A DNA stretch of 37,299 nt. Source: Paramacrobiotus metropolitanus. Lineage: Eukaryota; Tardigrada; Eutardigrada; Parachela; Macrobiotidae. The first letter of the stretch is position 1; every line of letters begins with the position of its first letter. A model generated the notes under the pieces. The model had not been told where the DNA came from and made no database searches. It was given only the letters and a program-made list of their open reading frames with translations. The stretch lies in NCBI RefSeq assembly GCF_019649055.1, contig NW_026570582.1:1-37299 (forward strand), read 5' to 3'. The translations under genes and the position numbers were made by a program. This document shows positions 1-10,899 of this stretch, piece by piece.

Positions 1-192
1 ATTCAAAAGAAGGAAACAACTGCCGCAGTTTGTCAACAAGCGTTTGCGCAGTTCAAGCAAATCCTTGTTTGTTGCGATAGGCTGTATTTAGATTCAGTTA
101 TTATAACCACGGATGAAATTTATCATATTTTTGATGAACTGTATAGTTTAGTGAGCCAAGAATGCGCGCTTGGTGTGAGCAAGCACATATAA
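1..192 (+). pseudogene. Ty3/Gypsy pol fragment (start of RNase H)
   Basis: Frame 1 is open from the window edge to a TAA at 190. It contains CQQAFAQFKQIL followed about 15 residues later by VIITTD. This matches the pol segment where the RT connection ends and the RNase H domain starts, usually E-C-Q-x-A-F-x-x-L-K-x-x-L and later a TTDAS-like motif carrying the first catalytic Asp. The expected Ala-Ser after the Asp is replaced (TTDEI). After the stop I see only weak continuation, so this is a decayed fragment entering from outside the window. Family assignment is by motif; the clade is not resolved. Confidence 0.55.
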
Positions 193-1258
193 ACTGCTCA
201 GGAAGGATGAAAATTTGGGCCGCGACTTCTATAGGAAGAGAATCATGAGCGCCATACTCCTATTACGAGAACTGAAGGCGTTGGTCTAACAGGTACGGCT
301 TAGAAGAAACTGGTGGTATGCTGTGCTCATGCCGGTCTGAAAACCGTCTTTCCGCGGTTGGTCTACCAGGACGCACGGGTGGGTGGGTGGCTGGATATTT
401 ACATCACATTGGTGGGTTTCCTGAGCAGCATAATACCATAAAAGGAATTTGGAGTGCGCTTTTGTGGGAGTTTCGGGGTTATTACGGTAGAGGAAACTGT
501 CGATTTGTGTTCTCAAACAAAATCAGCTAAATGTAAGAATGCGGGGTTTCAAGAGGGTCAGTAGAAACCAAATGGTGGCGATAATTTGCATCGCAGACAC
601 ATTCAGTCAGCCACTGAACCGTCAAAGACAAACATTTAATATGTGGCCGAAAGGTCAGCGAATAACGTGTGCTGCTTTAAAAATTTAAAAAATGTTAGAT
701 CCAAATGATTGTGTCTTACTGGTAGGAGAACGTCAAAACAAACGTGAAAACTTCCTCCACCCCTGCTGTCGTTTAACGCTTTGTTCAAGAAGAACTTCAA
801 GCATTTTGCAACAACGAACACTGGTATTATGCAGACCATACATCGATCATAACAGATGCTTCTACTACTAACACCAAAGCAAAAACAAGAGTTAGTTATT
901 CCGCTTACGCGTACAAAGCATTTAGAAGCATCTCTTTTTGGTCAAGCTGTCTTTAGCACTAAGGTTAGCATGTGATTGCTTTTTAGCCAGCATATATTCC
1001 ACATCGTAGTGTTTGGGATCCACGAAAAACGCTATAATGGACTGCTGAAAACTAGGCGGCGGTTTGGTGGTAGCAGCAAAGCGTTGGTACCTACCGGCTA
1101 TCAACAAAGGCCTCTCGTAATCGGCATTCCCATGGCATTGTGTTATCGGTATGGATTGAAATTGTTGCGTTACGCAAGATCCCAGTGCGCCGGTAAGCAA
1201 TTTTGCTTACCGATGCGTAGAATTCATTATATCGTTGCGCTGTATTTGACGTTGCGCT
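193..1258. other. No assignable gene
   Basis: Only short overlapping frames on both strands. A minus-strand frame at 922-1200 (92 codons) has no motif I recognise. The one clear structure is the hairpin at 1191-1212. Confidence 0.4.
1191..1212. repeat. Perfect 10-bp stem hairpin
   Basis: CGGTAAGCAA and TTGCTTACCG are exact reverse complements separated by TT. Function unknown. It could be a fold-back end or chance. Confidence 0.6.
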
Positions 1259-1684
1259 GTTGCCACCGAAGCTACCGACAACCAGCCCCCGGACGAAGCT
1301 CCAGTGCCACCGGAGCCGATCGCAGACTCCCCTCCGGTCGGGCCTGCGTCGCCGATGGAACCTGTACCGATACCTGCGGCGTCTAGCAATAACGGCGGTG
1401 ATCAGTCGTGCCACGGTCTTGATGTGGAGAATGAGGTCACGGTTGACGATGTTGCTGATCATGACCGCAACGTAACCAAATCCAAACTACACCGCACTCT
1501 CCCACCATCGGCTCACGCACTAGCGGCAGGAACGACGACGACGACGACGACGACGACGAGGACGACAACGGAATCAAACACGCTGTTGGTCAGGAAGAGA
1601 TGGATATCGATGGAGATTTACGACGTCGAACCCCTTGATTCTATTTACGCGCTTCGGCATTCTTATCATGTCGGCACTGCTTAA
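1259..1684 (+). CDS. Low-complexity open frame, unidentified
   Basis: A frame with no ATG near its start reads a Pro/Ala/Glu-rich stretch (many PP and PxP) from about 1271 to 1390. It continues through an acidic segment to a run of nine Thr encoded by a (GAC)n/(ACG)n microsatellite at about 1534-1566. In the adjacent frame the same microsatellite reads as a poly-Asp run followed by acidic residues, so a frameshift may separate the two halves. The composition suggests a disordered acidic protein tail. There is no domain to name, and it may be fortuitous. Confidence 0.22.
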   Translation, partial: VATEATDNQPPDEAPVPPEPIADSPPVGPASPMEPVPIPAASSNNGGDQSCHGLDVENEVTVDDVADHDRNVTKSKLHRTLPPSAHALAAGTTTTTTTTTRTTTESNTLLVRKRWISMEIYDVEPLDSIYALRHSYHVGTA

Positions 1685-2196
1685 AAGCTCTCCTGTTCAA
1701 CAGTATTTTTGTAAGCAGGTCCGAATCAACAAAATCGACTGGTAAAGAGATATTGGCGCCTAGCTAACCTCTCATATGCGGCGTGGCCGGAGACAGTACC
1801 ATAGTCTGCCCTGCGCCTTGCATCGCGCAGTATAGGTGAACGCTCAGGTTGATCAGCTCCTTAATAACTTAAGGAACGGCTTGCTTATGAAAACTGCCAG
1901 TTGGGTAAAAACCACTTTTGCATTTTAATTTTCCCTCTTTCAGAAATTCGCGACGACTTCCTGCAACACAGGCGCATTCCTGGCGCCAGCACTAATCAAC
2001 GTACTCCGGAAGGCAGATTTTTTCAACGCGGAGAGACAATCAGCAACGTAAAACTAACGCCAAACAGATAAAGGAAATGACGTACATTAGTATAAGTTAA
2101 TTGTCAGTCACAGTGAAACCCTTTTCGTGATAGGCGCTTCTACTCAGTATACGGCGATGACCATTCAACGTTTAAAAGTTTTGTGTAATTTTTTCA
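1685..2196. other. No assignable gene
   Basis: Short interrupted frames only. The stretch ends in a pyrimidine-rich tract followed by AG at 2196-2197, which could be a splice acceptor for the frame that follows. Confidence 0.35.
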
Positions 2197-2442
2197 GCGG
2201 CAAAGTTTTATGAATTGGCAACAAATTTTGCTAAGATAGGATTGAATGTTCGAACATACTGCACTGTCAACTTGGTTTCGATCTTGCTTCTGCAACTTGC
2301 CGTCCCCGCATTAGCAAAAACGAAGGACAGCCAGCAATCAATGGAAACCATCGACATAGACTGTTCAAATCTGCATCGACCACATGACGTAACAGCGCAC
2401 CAAACCACATTAATTTGTATTCAATATCTTTATCCTGCTTGA
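2197..2442 (+). CDS. Small open frame with hydrophobic segment
   Basis: The frame has no ATG near its beginning and follows a polypyrimidine-AG, so it could be an exon rather than a complete gene. Around its middle is a hydrophobic run (LVSILLLQLAVPALA) ending in an AxA-type sequence, which resembles a signal peptide or a single membrane segment. The part after it is polar. No family is recognised and there is no supporting neighbour. The overlapping minus-strand frame (2208-2408) is less protein-like. Confidence 0.2.
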   Translation, partial: AAKFYELATNFAKIGLNVRTYCTVNLVSILLLQLAVPALAKTKDSQQSMETIDIDCSNLHRPHDVTAHQTTLICIQYLYPA

Positions 2443-2914
2443 AACGCGCAAGTCCGCTTTTTCATGCGGCCCCTGCCAAAATCCGTTTTGAAGGTCAGTT
2501 GTCGTCGGATGTGGCTTGTTTAAGAGCTCTGTTTGATTCAAAAACCAAACCATTGTGAGCGATGGCTTTACTGGCGTTCACCTTCACGACCATGGCGCTA
2601 CGCTTCATGACGTGTCTGTGTTGTGTCTCTTCTGATTGGCTGACGGCTAAAGCCGTTCTTTGTTTGCACCACGTGCGCGGGTGGCGCCTAATGCGGATGC
2701 GTGCACACTGTGTGTGGCTCTCCGATTAGTGCAGCCTCATTCAGTGCTCAGTCAGTAAAGTGTTCTCATGCTAGCTGGATGTCGTGCGTTGTGCATTTAT
2801 CCCATAGCCTATGGCATAGTACGCTACGCAGGATCCTGTCAGTTTGGATCACTGTCCTGGATTCATTCTGAGTCCACGGTAATACCGTACTCACTGAGGT
2901 TTGCCTAGTTTTAG
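2443..2914. other. No gene seen; GC-richer stretch
   Basis: No convincing frame. The stretch has a CCAAT-like element (TGATTGGCTGACGG near 2632) and an E-box-like CACGTGCG near 2671, which could be promoter debris. No transcript is evident downstream. Confidence 0.3.
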
Positions 2915-3113
2915 TACTGTATCCTAACCCTGCACTTGACGGAAATTTGTACAGTGCAGCCACGTGCACTTGTACGAGCGCATTCACGATTCACATACGT
3001 GGCTTGCAGCTAGTGCAGAAAAACGTGAATCCGCTGAATGTTTATCCGGCTATACAGCACCGTATCTCTCACAGCGTACAAATTTCCGTCAAGTGCAGGG
3101 TTAGAGTACAGTA
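2915..3113. mobile_element. MITE with 38-bp TIRs and TA target duplication
   Basis: The left end (2915-2952) and right end (3076-3113) are inverted repeats of 38 bp with two mismatches. Both start TACTGTA at the outer tip and contain CTAACCCTGCACTTGACGG. The outermost dinucleotide on both sides is TA, the target preference and duplication of Tc1/mariner-type transposases. The 123-bp interior has no frame. Length, TIRs and lack of coding make it a non-autonomous element mobilised in trans. Confidence 0.85.
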
Positions 3114-4929
3114 ATGTAATTCATCATTCTATATTCGAGACTGACATATTTTGGATATCATCCAGTATTTGAATAGATTAGCTTTGATTCCCGTTAATTG
3201 CTTAGATTAAACATAATCACATTCATGATTGTTACAGTGTTACTTTCAACAGTGTTACGATTGTTACTCACATGAGGACAATAAATTGAGGCTGCGCAAA
3301 TATCACTGCATAAAAAAATTCAGATGACATGACCAAGTAGCTATATATAGCGCTGGTCAACCATGAACCTCAACCCTAAGTTCCAAGTTGTGCAATAGCG
3401 AGCAGATTTTCCATCAGCAGATTACGGCTATTGCCTCGGGAATGCATTCGTAGGACTTGGCTTACGCCCAAGTAAGACTGTATAGTGTAGAATTGTATAA
3501 TTTCTTAGAACTGCTATAACAAATCCTGCAATTTGCTGCAGGAAGCTCTGCCTGTACGTTGGATGGCTCCGTAAGCTACTGAACATTGTTACAGTGTTAC
3601 TTAGACTAGATTTTCAGCAAAACTAAAAGTCCAGTCCTTTGGGATGCTTTTATAGGAAATCTCCTCTCTGGGGGAAGTCCCATAATTATTCCAGCGTGCA
3701 AAATATGCGCAATTAACCATGAGAATTCTTGGAATTTCTGAAAAAGGGAAAAGGGCTGATAAATCCGGTTTTCGGATTTATCAGTTTTTTCAATTAGCTT
3801 GTTGAGCATCGTAAGGGCCTAACTGATAAAAGAGGTAGAATGCAGGCAAACAGCGGAAAAAGGTCTGACTGCATTCTAAAGTTCTACCAGTGCTTGGTAT
3901 TACGTCGTTCTGCAAATTAGGTGTACCGTATACCGTATTTGGAAAAGCGGCCGCACATTGAACAGTGAGTTCTTGCGAATATTTAGGACTGAAGATTTCT
4001 TCGCTTGAACGATAAACAGTAAAACGTTGCCAATTTAGTGTTTAGTTCTTATCCTACGTTTAATGGCTTTTACTAATGTGTGTAATTTACTGTGGTGTAA
4101 TGTGTGATGCTGAATGAAACAGTCACAGGTGCCGCGCGCCGACATGTTTCGAAAATTCTTACAAGAAAACTGGCACCTAAATACGGATGGCATTTAAACA
4201 AAAACAAACTCGGAATTTTAAAATTTGCCGTACTATGAGCGGCCGTTGAACTTTCAGAACTTATCTCAAGAGAGCATTGACGACACATGATGTTGTAAAA
4301 TTCGTCCAGCCTGTCTAGTTCTGTACATATTACAACATTTGCCTAGAACTAGTACAAGGATTCCGGCCAATTCCTCGAGCCATTTCGGCCGATATACTGC
4401 TAAAAAAAGCACGGTACCATATCCTTAAAGGTCGAGAGTTCCGGGTCAGCTTTGTAACTGCACTTTCAACCCGTTTGGAAATCATTTAAATGCTTCAGAC
4501 ACGATGATGAACACGACCAGTGCTGCTGCGTTTGTGCGTAAAATATAAAACTAGTTTTAAATGCTGCTCGTTCCACCTGGGTTAAGCTCAAAGTTCTGAG
4601 CACGCCTTATTCTGTTGAAAGCAAGACTAATACTGTTTGGAAAAGATAAACTGTTAACTGCGTTTTGTTTGGCGCGACTTAGGCTGTGCCGCCAAGACCA
4701 CTTGTGCAGCTTTATGTGATTACCTAATTTTCTATATAGCAGTTAAACCGCGATTTTGAGTTAAGTTTCTTTCCTTTAACAGTTCTTTGGGAAAGTTCAA
4801 TAATAAATTCAAAAAGTGTTCAAAACATTGTTTATGGATAACCAAATCTAGCTACGGGTATACTGTCGTCAATCTCGGCACTTAGCAAAGCATTTCGAAC
4901 GAAATTTCTACAAAATAAAAGGCATCCAA
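3114..4929. other. No assignable gene; small repeats
   Basis: No frame with recognisable motifs in 1.8 kb. Visible structures are a 12-bp palindrome GCTATATATAGC near 3341, a 17-bp direct repeat (ATTGTTACAGTGTTACT) at 3228 and 3585, and a long-stem hairpin at 3756-3784. Confidence 0.4.
3756..3784. repeat. 12-bp perfect hairpin, 5-nt loop
   Basis: CTGATAAATCCG and CGGATTTATCAG are exact reverse complements around the loop GTTTT, followed by a T-run. It looks like a stem-loop followed by T-rich DNA, but there is no gene context to support a terminator role. Confidence 0.6.
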
Positions 4930-4942
4930 ATGAAAAACGTTA

Positions 4943-5168
4943 TTCAACTCGACATATATTACCGGGTCATTAGCAGATTCCAGTGGGCTGAAAGCATTTT
5001 CGGTTCTTTTGGTCGTTTTTTAACTAGACACATAATATCGGGTCCGCTGCAGATTCTGCTCGGGAAAAAACGCTTTTTTGATCCTTTTGGTCCTTCTTTC
5101 AACTCGACATATATGTATGGATCATTAGCAAATTCTGTTTGGGAAAAACGCTTTTTTGGTCCTTTTCG
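4943..5168. repeat. Three tandem units of about 78 bp, open in frame
   Basis: Units start at 4943, 5019 and 5098. Each runs from an AACTCGACATAT-like start, through an ATTAGCAGATTC-like middle and a GGGAAAAACGCTTTTTTGG-like block, to CCTTTTGGTCCTT. Spacing is 76 and 79 bp, close to 26 codons, and the plus frame 4930-5328 (132 codons) stays open through all three with a degenerate KRFFxPFG-type motif. Open frame and repeat period may be linked, or the frame may be open by chance. The minus strand is also open here. Confidence 0.7.
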
Positions 5169-5329
5169 TCTGGAAACGGAAACAACGGAGAACGGCAAAT
5201 TAAAACGCGTTCTTCCATATTTATGGGACACAAATATAAATATGCAAACCCAGAAAAGCACTTTTGTTCACGTCATAGACAAAACGGAACCAGCCTTTAA
5301 CCGTTGCCCATCTTCGTTGCGTATTTAAC

Positions 5330-7091
5330 TCGCATTTTCTAGCTTTGTGTTCCGTTTTCCGACTTGCATATTACTGCAGTCTGTAACCAAAATCTTCCCA
5401 GCGCATTTAATGTGGCTCCGTTCAAGCACGGTACTAATAAATTAAAATGTTAAATTAAAATATGTGGAAACTACAGCTTTTTTAGTATGTTAAAATCTAA
5501 AATTTAAGCAATTATGCGGGCCACGGCAGTGCGTTTCTCTCCGTTGCTTTTAGAACCAATGCCTGCCTCGTGCTGTTTACCAAATTTAAACGACTTCCAT
5601 CTACCAGAAAATTAGCTGCTCTGCCAGCTATTCAACTAAAACTTGCTCTTTCATGTTTCGATCAGTTCTTGTATTTTCTGGTGACGAACTGTGATCAGCG
5701 TAGGAACAGGCACAGCCTCAGATGCTGATGGGCTCGAAGACCAAGAACAGAACATGGTTAGTTCAAAAACAATACGAAGTTACGGACTACCGTTGTTAAG
5801 TGCTAAAGAAAACTATTTCAAACATAACAGCTCTAGAATGCGAGAGAAACATCAGGGAAAACCTGAGGAACCTGCTGATTAGCCTCCTGATCGCAACACA
5901 TTTCATTAAGTATTGCAAGTGTACGATGGAATAAGCAGCTTATCTGAGTTGCCATTTCAGAAAAACTACTCTGGAGTAGTTTCTTTATTCTGCTTATCCT
6001 GGGCGGAAAATGCCAGTTCTGCATATTTACGTCACGCCATGCGAACCAACTGCCGTAGAGGGGAGGGGCCTGTGACGTGAACAAAAGTGCTTTATTTGGT
6101 TGGCATATATATATTTGTGTCCCATAATTGTTTACAATCTGCAGCTTTATTGCCTTATCTTAACTGCTAGCAATAAATGTACAAAGATGGCATATTATGG
6201 CCATTAACGGCCGCCTTATGTATCAAGGACTTTTGAATTTACCGTGTAACCAATGACGGAAAGTTGTGAACAGGTACTGTGCGCTAAATCGGTTCCTCCG
6301 TTCTATTACTGTGCGCTCCATCGTCCTGCGCATCTCTCCAGTCATTGTACGCCCCACGGATCGCAGCTGGTGGATAATGAGCGAGTAATCAGCTACGAAG
6401 AAACAGAAGTGCGCACACATGACTCCCCACGAAAAGCCAATGAAAGTCACCCCATTAAAAGATTAATCCGAATTAATCAGCTCAAGCTACGATGGAAAAA
6501 CGCTCGTGGAGTGAGGGTGGATTCCATGACGGGGTCAGCATATCTGCTCGACAAAAGTAACATCTTTGCTATTCTGGAAGCCATCTTGGCATTAAGGACA
6601 TGCATCTATCTAAAGTTTCTATGATTCCCGTTTTGCGGAGTACATCTGATGGCGTCAGTAAATATTCTCTCAAAATAATGTCTCTGTAAATCCTGATAAA
6701 ACGCACGCCAAATTTTTGCGGCTCGTTGCACTGGAGCGCTAAACCGTGGAAAGCATCGGCGGCTCATCAGAATAACGCGAAAACATATGCGGCCCGTATA
6801 ACAGTAGATATCTGCGTGACAACAGGTGGTTCGTTCTATCCTGAAAAGTTTCAAACACTTTCGAGCTACCTACGCACACTGAAAGGAATTAAAACAATAA
6901 ATAATAATTCAGTTTTAAAAACAAGGCTTACTTTTTTCCAGCGCATTGACGGCGGCTGCCATTTCTTCAGAATCATTGGTAAATTCCTTCTCGAATTCTA
7001 GAAAAAATAAAAAAGCATAGCATTACAAATATTATCACTAATTATTAACAATAACAAAATTATTACCCGAATCGAAATCGTATGGTCATCC
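5330..7091. other. No assignable gene
   Basis: Frames such as plus 5691-5882 (63 codons, Ser/Glu/Lys-rich), plus 6253-6624 (123 codons) and minus 6606-6854 show no recognisable motif and overlap open frames on the other strand. A CAG precedes GCACAGCCTCAGATGC near 5712 and could be a splice acceptor, but nothing confirms it. Confidence 0.3.
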
Positions 7092-7306
7092 TTACTCCTC
7101 GCTGCTGCTGGAGTCCTCCTGGACGAGGTGCCCGGTAACCTCGCTGTCGGTCTTGGGAAACGCTAGCTCCAACGCTTCAATGAAGGACGAGCTACGGGTG
7201 TTCGGAATGAACCCGACATCCAGCACGTCCAGAGGCGTTTGACCAATGATTTGAAAATAAAACTGAGTTGTAAATCACTGTCATGAAGGTCATCTTGATC
7301 CGCCAT
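7092..7306 (-). pseudogene. C-terminal protein fragment with acidic SSSSEE tail
   Basis: On the minus strand a frame of 61 codons ends at 7092 with HLVQEDSSSSEE then stop. It contains TPLDVLDVGFIPNTRSSSF and a helix-like segment. Just upstream in another frame an ATG at 7306 starts an acidic segment (MADQDDLHDSD), so one frameshift may separate an N-terminal and a C-terminal part. The minus strand downstream is AT-rich. Family unknown. It lies on the same strand as the coiled-coil ORF and S1 segment and could belong to the same element. Confidence 0.3.
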
Positions 7307-8000
7307 GGAACGGCAAAGGTCTTTAGCGTGTTGGTTTAGTCATTCCTGGGAAAACATTATCTGGAAATACATTAAGGCCGTACGTGTTAACCGTAGTGCG
7401 GGATGTTATACTGGAAAACGGCGATGTTGCGCACATTCCATTTAAATGTACGCATGTGCCCGAAAGATATTCAGAAAAATGTATCCAATAAACCATGGTT
7501 TTCGTTGTTTTATCGATCATTTGCTAATAACTTTGGAGGTTTCTATAAAAGCTTGTTCGTGGTCCGCTGCTGTTTTTCTGAGGCTACCATGATAGCGGAT
7601 CGATGAAAAGTGAAAAAAAACGACGACGTAAATTACGTGTAAACTATTCTCAACAAAAATTCTTGTATAATTCTTCAAATTATCTTGGTCGAAATCCTGC
7701 TTCCTTGATATAAGAAACTTTCCGGCCGCTTTGTTGCTCCGCTGCACCTCGTATTCGCTCGATCCAGATGCGCACTTTTTGAAGAACGGTCTCTTTATCA
7801 GCTCAGCACGAGCACCACGAAGTGCCTATAAAGACCGCCCTTTTGTTTATCGATTAATAATCAGTGAATATAGCATTTTCATACCTTGCCGATATCCGTT
7901 TTCGGCTCGTACTTTCGGTCATTCTTATCATTTGGTTGTGTTTCAACCATATTCACGCTCTATGCAGGTAAAGTTTTGAAAGGGTTTTTGAGAGCCTTTA
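7307..8000. other. Unassigned; minus-strand frames
   Basis: Two minus-strand frames (7323-7520 and 7517-7747, overlapping by four bases) are open for 65 and 76 codons without a recognised motif. They may be eroded genes of the same block as 8.0-9.8 kb. Confidence 0.25.
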
Positions 8001-8186
8001 CTATTTTAAGTTATTGATTGAAATGTGACACGTCATACAGTTTGCAAACAAAATCCTACCATCGGGACCAACCGGAGCCCTTATAAACACACCCGGATGA
8101 TCTAAACACGAAGATTCACATGACGAGGACATCAGCCGTTCCTGCTGCTCATTTATCTGTAGTTGGGTTTCGAGCGTCAGTTGGCC
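8001..8186 (-). pseudogene. Unidentified open fragment with CxxC near the end
   Basis: A 62-codon minus-strand frame without a start codon includes DHPGVFIRAPVGPDGRILF and ends with NCMTCHISINN. It is more protein-like than its alternatives, and a CMTC pair could bind metal. It is bounded upstream by TGA. No family recognised. Same strand as the neighbouring minus-strand ORFs. Confidence 0.25.
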
Positions 8187-8630
8187 TCATCCGACCCTAA
8201 TTCCTTTTTTTATTTCTACTATCTTTTCTGATGACGTAATATTACTTAATGTTTGATTAAATTAGCTAAATTCAGAAAAGTTTGTGGCGCAGCAGAAACA
8301 CGGGACAGAACTTTTTTGTACAGTTTATTTGCAGCGCTTAATTTCAATATTGAACGAACCTTTACATGCTTATTACAGCTAAAAATGTCTTTAAAAATTC
8401 CAAGAAATTTTGGCAATATCTGCCTCAGATTTTTCCGAAGCATCCACGTATCAAGTATTTTGATAAATAAAATAAGAAATTGTGGGACACATTCAGGACG
8501 GCAGACTTACCCACAAGCACATCTTCTGAGTCATCTGGGCGATCCCGTGCTCGCTGTATTAGTTGACCTGGTCGCGCTCTTTAAAGCCAACTGGAGTTAC
8601 GCCATAACGAAAACCCTGCGCGGATCCAAG

Positions 8631-9298
8631 TCACACGGTGCTGATGAATGCGCTTGTTTTCGTCAGGCAGTCGGATAATGGAGAAAGCCATGGGGCTGGG
8701 ATCGTCACCCCACAAATAAATATGGTCTTATCCGCGCCAAAGGAGTAACACGGTTCCCCGTTGAGTCGATCAACTTGCGGAAACACCAGGAGATAGATGT
8801 TGCCCAAACACAAAGGGTCATCCTCGGTGATAGCACAAAAATGCTTCGGCAGGAGATCAAATCCCAATCCACCCGCGTGCGACTCCTGCAGGGGGTGACT
8901 AACGCGCTTAGGGGCAAACAACACACTCGGTGAACGCACATTGTTTTTCTGACTGCGTCTGTGAAATGGAAGTAGGCGTAATGGATTTCTCAGCCTTGGA
9001 GGTCGCTGACTTTCCATCAGCTGGTTATGGCCCATTCTTATTTGTTCGCGACCTGTACCTGCAGAATAACGTGATCGCAGTCCTTCCTAATGTCTCCACC
9101 ATCCGGACCGTCTTCCCTAACATGAAGTCAATGGGCACGGAAGCTTTGAGGGTACGAATGGTCTGCTGGCATCTCAGGAGGTTTTCCAGACCGGTACTGA
9201 GATAGCTGCTGGCGAGGCCGTCAGCGAAATGCAGTGGAATCTGTGGTACTGTTGTATGCTCTTTTGTTATACCTCCGTCAAACGAAGTACCTTCTGCT
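8631..9298 (-). pseudogene. Conserved unknown segment S1, copy 1 (degenerate)
   Basis: The minus strand reads, in one frame, from about 9293 through HFADGLASSYLSTGLENLL and QTIRTLKA to about 9043. It then changes frame into a 134-codon stretch (8631-9035) rich in Pro and Leu that contains GGLGFDLLPKHFCAITEDD. The first part (about 9150-9362) has a second copy in opposite orientation at 25160-25380, where LASSYLKTGLENLQ is preserved, so this was a real protein. Identity unknown. Position beside a PolB fragment in the second copy suggests a structural or accessory gene of a Polinton-like element. Confidence 0.45.
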
Positions 9299-9315
9299 GG
9301 CGGTTATGAAGAAAA

Positions 9316-9825
9316 TTATAAAAAACCACAAGATAGTTCTCTAATTACAACGGGACGCCCTTTACGGAAGAGCCGGGGACGTTTCAACGATATCATGATG
9401 TAGCGGATGAAGAAGTTCACAATGATGGTGGGCGGAGCCCAGCCCTTTAAAACATCCAGCTTCTCCCGGCGCTCCTTCCTTCGACGCTCTTTGGGTTTTT
9501 TGTCTTTTAGCTTCTTATTATGCGCGTCCGCTTTGGCAATCCGCTTCGTCACATTACGGTCTTCCTCCTTCTTCTTCAGTTCTGCATGCAGGGTGTCTAC
9601 GTACGCAATGTCCAGCCCTGCCTCCCTCACTGCCAGACGTGCATCCAGCGCCGCCATACGCTGCTCCATCTGGCCCCATTTCTGCTCCACAGAAGCGCCC
9701 GCTGCTTCCTGGAGACGGCGTTCCCGGCGCTCTCCCCTCTTCACGCACTCGCACATTCCGACAAAAATAGTCTTTGCGGCATGGTTGTCCCGCTGTCCTT
9801 TAGCCCGCTTTATTCCTAAAAGCAC
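9316..9825 (-). CDS. Charged coiled-coil protein, 169 aa
   Basis: The longest intact reading frame of the first 10 kb, starting ATG at 9825. Residues 30-90 are Arg/Glu/Ala-rich (EQKWGQMEQRMAALDARLAV) and residues 80-125 are dominated by Lys, Arg and Glu (KKKEEDRNVTKR, KERRRKERREKL), typical of a long coiled coil with a basic tail. A hydrophobic patch (IIVNFFIRYIMI) follows, then GRPVVIRELSCGFL at the C terminus. That last segment recurs at 25146-25190 ahead of S1 copy 2, so it belongs to the duplicated block. Function unknown; a nucleic-acid-binding or scaffold role would be inference. There is no identifiable promoter. Confidence 0.45.
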   Translation of the reverse strand: MLLGIKRAKGQRDNHAAKTIFVGMCECVKRGERRERRLQEAAGASVEQKWGQMEQRMAALDARLAVREAGLDIAYVDTLHAELKKKEEDRNVTKRIAKADAHNKKLKDKKPKERRRKERREKLDVLKGWAPPTIIVNFFIRYIMISLKRPRLFRKGRPVVIRELSCGFL

Positions 9826-10170
9826 ACAGAAGCATTTAACATTTTATATTTGAAAGCACAGTAATATTGATCCGTTGCTTAGCCGTGACTACAAGTAGGC
9901 GTATTATTGAACGCTTTGTTGCCGGAAAGTCGTGCTCTCGATTAGGAAGGCCTGGTCAAACAAAGAAGTTTTTCGGTTCTGCTGGAGAACGCCCCGGCAA
10001 AGTAAGACCCTGGATTCTTTTCTCCGAATGCATCTGCAAATTATTTATTTGTTGAAATAACCGGTTTGGCGAAGGCTCCAGGTGTGTGCTGCGCCGCCGA
10101 AGTTTAGTTTCAGTTTCTTCTTCAGAGTTATATTACCTGGCGACCTTTACGCCTTCACCGAATGGGAGGA

Positions 10171-10870
10171 ACTTTACGCCACTTCCTGCATTATTGTTAC
10201 TTTTAATTTCTAATATTTTATTTATTTATTGTAGCCAAGGTCGGAATAGACAGTGCTTATCTACAAGAAGAACCACAGGAATATTGACAAACTGGCCAGA
10301 TCTGCAGAAGATCCAAACCATATCCTTCTGCACTATACCGGAGAATCCCTTTGCCGACATTGTGGAGATTATTGAGATTTATAGGAAAGCATTATTCGTC
10401 GCGTACCGGTGGAATGCCCGTACGGATCATAATAGTGACGAGCAGTTTTCGGCTGCTACGCTCCAGGCAATGTCAGGGTGGTTGAAGGATAGATTTGAAC
10501 CTCCCGGCTGTCTACGAGCACAGAAGAAATCTAGCGTCAGCCAAAGAGCTGTATCGTGCTGGAAAAAACTTTTGGCCTTGACGATCACACACTGGGACTT
10601 GCATGGGTCTTTTTCCCTACTCCCACTACTTGTCAATGAATTTGTTATTAATAGTGCTGATATATATTTATACATAAGACAGCTGTGTAAAGATTATATA
10701 ATTGCCGCAGCAAGTAAAAACAGCTTTGCATTATAGCCTTGTCCATTTTACAGCGTCCCGGTATATTGGCAGGGCCGATGTGGGCATGATGATGATCTCC
10801 AAACTGTCGATGAATGATTTTTGGAACGCAGTGCATGGTTTAATGAAATGGAGAGACCCCGGAGAGACAA
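10171..10870 (+). pseudogene. Conserved unknown segment S2, copy 1
   Basis: Plus-strand homologue of 25461-26170. A polypyrimidine-AG (TTTATTTATTGTAG, ending near 10233) precedes an apparent exon opening with KVGIDSAYLQE. Two of the three differences from the other copy in that stretch are synonymous. After frame breaks the reading passes through PFADIVEIIEIYRKALFVAY and then NLPAVYEHRRNLASAKELYR to MGLFPY. Extra bases relative to copy 2 (near 10311 and 10441) and in-frame stops show that it is dead. The block 10737-10870 is almost identical in both copies. Product unknown. Confidence 0.5.
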
Positions 10871-10899
10871 CAACCAATTAGTGTGGTCTTCTCTCTCTG

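Noticed and set aside
3756-3790. Rho-independent terminator (hairpin plus T-run)
   Set aside because: The hairpin is perfect, but the window is eukaryotic and no gene ends there.
4959-5261. 100-codon minus-strand ORF rich in Lys and Pro
   Set aside because: Antisense to the 78-bp tandem repeat, with no family motif. Either strand is open because the repeat lacks stops.
7092-9035. Polinton capsid, protease or ATPase genes in the minus-strand block
   Set aside because: I searched for a Walker A, a cysteine-protease His-Cys pair and jelly-roll-like motifs and could not support any.
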